Origin: SLRI01 sp964528705 | GTDB taxonomy: Bacteria > Pseudomonadota > Alphaproteobacteria > Geminicoccales > Geminicoccaceae | DNA length: 5,893 nucleotides | Assembly (NCBI GenBank): GCA_964528705.1 | Contig: CAZGUW010000294.1 | Coordinates: 1-5,893, forward strand | Reading direction: 5' to 3' | Shown here: one piece after another, positions 4,176-5,893 of the stretch | Layout: every line of letters starts with the position of its first letter | Position numbering within the stretch: position 1 is the stretch's first letter | The notes under the pieces: model-generated | Database searches by the model: none | What the model saw: the letters and a program-made list of their open reading frames with translations, nothing else | What the model was told of the DNA's origin: nothing | Program-made: the position numbers and the translations under genes

Positions 4176-5378
4176 TCATGCAACCCGGCGACCCTCGACG
4201 AGGACCTCGCGCACGATCGGCCGTCCACGGATCGATCTCACCCGCAACAGATCGGCGCGCAGGCCCGGGGCGATCCGGCCTCGGTCGACGAGCCCCGCGA
4301 TGGCAGCCGGACGCGACGTGACCATCGCAATGGCCGTCGCCAGCGGCAGCTCGAAGGGCGAGACGGTCAGGGCGAACGCCCCCTTGAGCAGGCTGGCCGG
4401 AATATAGTCCGACGCCAGCATGTCTAGGAGTCCCGCTGTCACGAGGTCTCCTGCTGCGACGTTGCCCGAATGCGAGCCGCCACGCAGCAGGTTGGGTGCC
4501 CCCATCAGCGTCGGCAGGCGCAATGCGTGCGCAGCCACCGCCGCCTCCATGGTAGTCGGGAACTCGCTGAAGGCGGCCCCGATGTCGACGGCCTCCTCGA
4601 CATGCGCCCGACTGGCATCGTCATGCGTAGCAAGTGGAATTCGCTGCTGGCGGGCATGCGCGGCGAGCGCCCGGCGATTCGGTGGCCCGAAGGTCCTGGA
4701 GCCCTCGAGCAGGCGCTCGATATGCGCCTCGACCCGCTCCGGCCGCTCGAGGATGCGCTGGTACCGCCGGCGATAGACGTCGATGTCGGGGGACTGGCGG
4801 TCGCCGGGCGCATGATCCATGAGCGACAGCATCCCGATGGCGTGCGCCGCGGCATGTTCCTCGAACATCTCGACGACCTCGGGATGGGTGACCTCGCAGC
4901 GCAGATGCACCTTGTGGTCGACCCGCAGCATGTCGTGCTGCCGCGCCTCGTCGAGCCCACTGAGCATCGGCTCGATCATCTCGGCCCGAACGTCCCAACC
5001 CTCCGTCGCCCCGATGGTCAGGCTGTCATAGACCGTGGTGACGCCGGTTGACGCCACCTGCCCGTCATGTGCGATGGCCGCGGCCACAGGATCCCAGGTA
5101 ACGCCGGAACGCGGCTGGTAGTGCTTCTCCAGGTTGTCGGTGTGCAGGTCGACGAGCCCGGGCAGGAGATAGTCGCCTTCGAGATCGATGGCGCCCGGCA
5201 GCGCCGACCGGCCCTTGTCGACAGCTTCGATCCGGCCGTTCGCCAGAGCGACCGTGGCCGCCTCGACGGACGTTTCGAGGACGACCTGTGCGTTCGTCAG
5301 GACCAGGACGTCGGTTCTCGACCGCTCACGGGTGATCGGGCCCGAGTCCGTCCTGCCGGCTCCTCTGGTCAGATTCAT
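4176..5378 (-). CDS. phnM: PhnM, alpha-D-ribose 1-methylphosphonate 5-triphosphate diphosphatase
   Basis: PhnM is a 400-residue metal-dependent amidohydrolase-fold enzyme. In the C-P lyase pathway it splits pyrophosphate from ribose 1-methylphosphonate 5-triphosphate, giving the 5-phosphate used by PhnJ. The motifs are clear and in order: LLPGLVDLHTDNLEKH (His79, Asp81), HLRCE (158-162), LMDHAPGDRQ (186-195), LATHDD (His252, Asp253-254), GAPNLLRGGSHSGN (293-306) and the ASDYIPASLL region with Asp324. All the expected metal-binding and active-site positions are present. It is about 20 residues longer than E. coli PhnM. The extra residues are a low-complexity N-terminal stretch before VLVLTNAQVVLE. 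No other in-frame ATG or GTG start fits better, although only a weak GGTGGT precedes ATG 5378. It lies 37 bp after ydbL and 18 bp before the DUF1045 gene. It is cytoplasmic. Confidence 0.95.
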   Translation of the reverse strand: MNLTRGAGRTDSGPITRERSRTDVLVLTNAQVVLETSVEAATVALANGRIEAVDKGRSALPGAIDLEGDYLLPGLVDLHTDNLEKHYQPRSGVTWDPVAAAIAHDGQVASTGVTTVYDSLTIGATEGWDVRAEMIEPMLSGLDEARQHDMLRVDHKVHLRCEVTHPEVVEMFEEHAAAHAIGMLSLMDHAPGDRQSPDIDVYRRRYQRILERPERVEAHIERLLEGSRTFGPPNRRALAAHARQQRIPLATHDDASRAHVEEAVDIGAAFSEFPTTMEAAVAAHALRLPTLMGAPNLLRGGSHSGNVAAGDLVTAGLLDMLASDYIPASLLKGAFALTVSPFELPLATAIAMVTSRPAAIAGLVDRGRIAPGLRADLLRVRSIRGRPIVREVLVEGRRVA

Positions 5379-5415
5379 GATACCACCGATGGCATCGCCG
5401 GGTTCACGCGCCGAC

Positions 5416-5769
5416 CTAGCGCTGCTGCCACTGGCCTTCCGCGCCGAGCACCCATTCGCCGGGCCCGGCGCGCTCGATCAGCCTCTCGCCGGCCAACTGG
5501 GCCACGACCTCTGGCGCAACCCCTTGACGCTCGGCGATGGCGGCGTACTCGGCCCGGCGTCGGGCGTTGATTTCCTGGGCCAAAGCCCGCGTCTCCGGCG
5601 GCACATCCGCCCGGACGACACCCAGGAAGCCGTCAATCCGCTCGCCCAGCAAACCGGCCCTCTTGGCCTCGGCGAGGTCCTCGGCCCGGGCTGCCCGGCC
5701 GGGGCCGAGCAGAGCGAACGCACAGCCGGCGATCAGGACGGCACGACGGGCAGGCTTTGCACGCATCAC
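5416..5769 (-). CDS. ydbL: YdbL family protein (DUF1318), periplasmic
   Basis: This small exported protein has 117 residues from GTG 5769, or 116 from ATG 5766. GGAGG lies 9 nt before the GTG and 12 nt before the ATG, so the GTG is slightly favoured. Residues 1-29 are a Sec signal peptide (RRAVLIAGCAFALLG, cleavage at ARA|E). The mature part fits the DUF1318/YdbL pattern: LAEAKRAGLLGERIDGFLGVV, then ALAQEINARRRAEYAAIAERQGV and LAGERLIE, ending with the GEWVLGAEGQW tail. The family's biochemical role is unclear. YdbL is encoded with YnbE and the AsmA-like YdbH, which acts redundantly with TamB and YhdP in phospholipid transport to the outer membrane in E. coli. Here the start overlaps the stop of the preceding ynbE-type gene, so the two are translationally coupled. 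Confidence 0.88.
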   Translation of the reverse strand: MMRAKPARRAVLIAGCAFALLGPGRAARAEDLAEAKRAGLLGERIDGFLGVVRADVPPETRALAQEINARRRAEYAAIAERQGVAPEVVAQLAGERLIERAGPGEWVLGAEGQWQQR

Positions 5770-5893
5770 TCGGTTTCGCCTCCGAAGAGCTCGGGATCGT
5801 CCAGGAGCTCGTCCAGGTCCCGCTCGACGCGCACCCGAACCTCCTGCTCGACCTTGACGTTGAGATTGATGACGATCGGCTCCTTGGGCGCCT
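5766..5893 (-). CDS. ynbE: YnbE-type lipoprotein, C-terminal part only (5' end outside window)
   Basis: Reading leftwards from the window edge, a frame of 41 codons ends at TGA 5768-5766. It contains the signature EPIVINLNVKVEQEVRVRV, followed by an acidic tail LDELLDDPELF. This PIVINLNxKVExEV block is the hallmark of YnbE-family lipoproteins, which are only about 60 residues long, so roughly two thirds of the protein is visible. The lipobox and start lie beyond the right edge. The stop overlaps the ydbL start (GTGATG: GTG at 5769, ATG at 5766), as in the ydbH-ynbE-ydbL operon. In E. coli, YnbE is proposed to extend the YdbH bridge to the outer membrane. An ydbH-like gene is expected just upstream, off the right edge. 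Confidence 0.88.
   Translation of the reverse strand, partial: APKEPIVINLNVKVEQEVRVRVERDLDELLDDPELFGGETE

Noticed and set aside
3381..4427. Long 348-residue plus-strand open frame opposite the phosphonate genes
   Set aside because: It is the antisense shadow of the DUF1045 gene and phnM, Arg-rich and without any motif. The minus-strand genes are unambiguous.

Overview
The window is high-GC proteobacterial DNA, most likely from an alphaproteobacterium. This is inferred from the strong G/C preference at third codon positions, the pairing of PhnM with a DUF1045-type 2H phosphoesterase, and an ynbE-ydbL pair. The genus cannot be named from the sequence. There is no sign of a mobile element, CRISPR array, rRNA or convincing tRNA.

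Left part (1-3106). A possible partial gene leaves the left edge on the minus strand (1-142). A 344-bp intergenic stretch follows. It holds a sigma70-like promoter, a palindrome at the predicted start site and two RNA hairpins. It leads into a two-gene plus-strand operon. The first gene (487-1116) encodes a Tat-exported cysteine peptidase of family C39. The second (1141-2322) encodes an outer-membrane beta-barrel protein with a signal peptide, a periplasmic coiled coil and a Pro/Ala-rich linker before the barrel. A stand-alone exported C39 peptidase next to a coiled-coil-plus-barrel porin is the arrangement of FapD and FapF in the Pseudomonas functional-amyloid (Fap) export system. No amyloid subunit (FapB/FapC), FapA or FapE is visible here. 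Convergent to this operon, and overlapping its end by 20 bp, is a LuxR/NarL-type regulator (2303-3106). Its receiver-like domain lacks the phospho-acceptor Asp and the conserved Lys, so it is probably not controlled by ordinary phosphorylation. It is a natural candidate to control the two-gene operon.

Middle (3107-3461). This is 355 bp of lower-GC intergenic DNA upstream of the regulator. It has short inverted repeats and two copies of a TTAAGC/GCTTAA motif that also occurs at the start-site palindrome upstream of the C39 gene. No clear gene is present.

Right part (3462-5893). Four closely packed minus-strand genes are read, in transcription order, as: the 3' end of an ynbE-type lipoprotein gene, ydbL (DUF1318), phnM, and a DUF1045 2H-phosphoesterase gene. 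YnbE and YdbL are normally partners of the AsmA-like protein YdbH in envelope lipid homeostasis. PhnM removes pyrophosphate from ribose 1-methylphosphonate 5-triphosphate in the C-P lyase pathway, and the 2H phosphoesterase is a phosphonate-operon protein. The two functions look co-transcribed, which is unusual. No C-P lyase core genes are in the window.

The most interesting element is the compact FapD/FapF-like export pair with its atypical convergent regulator and structured leader.
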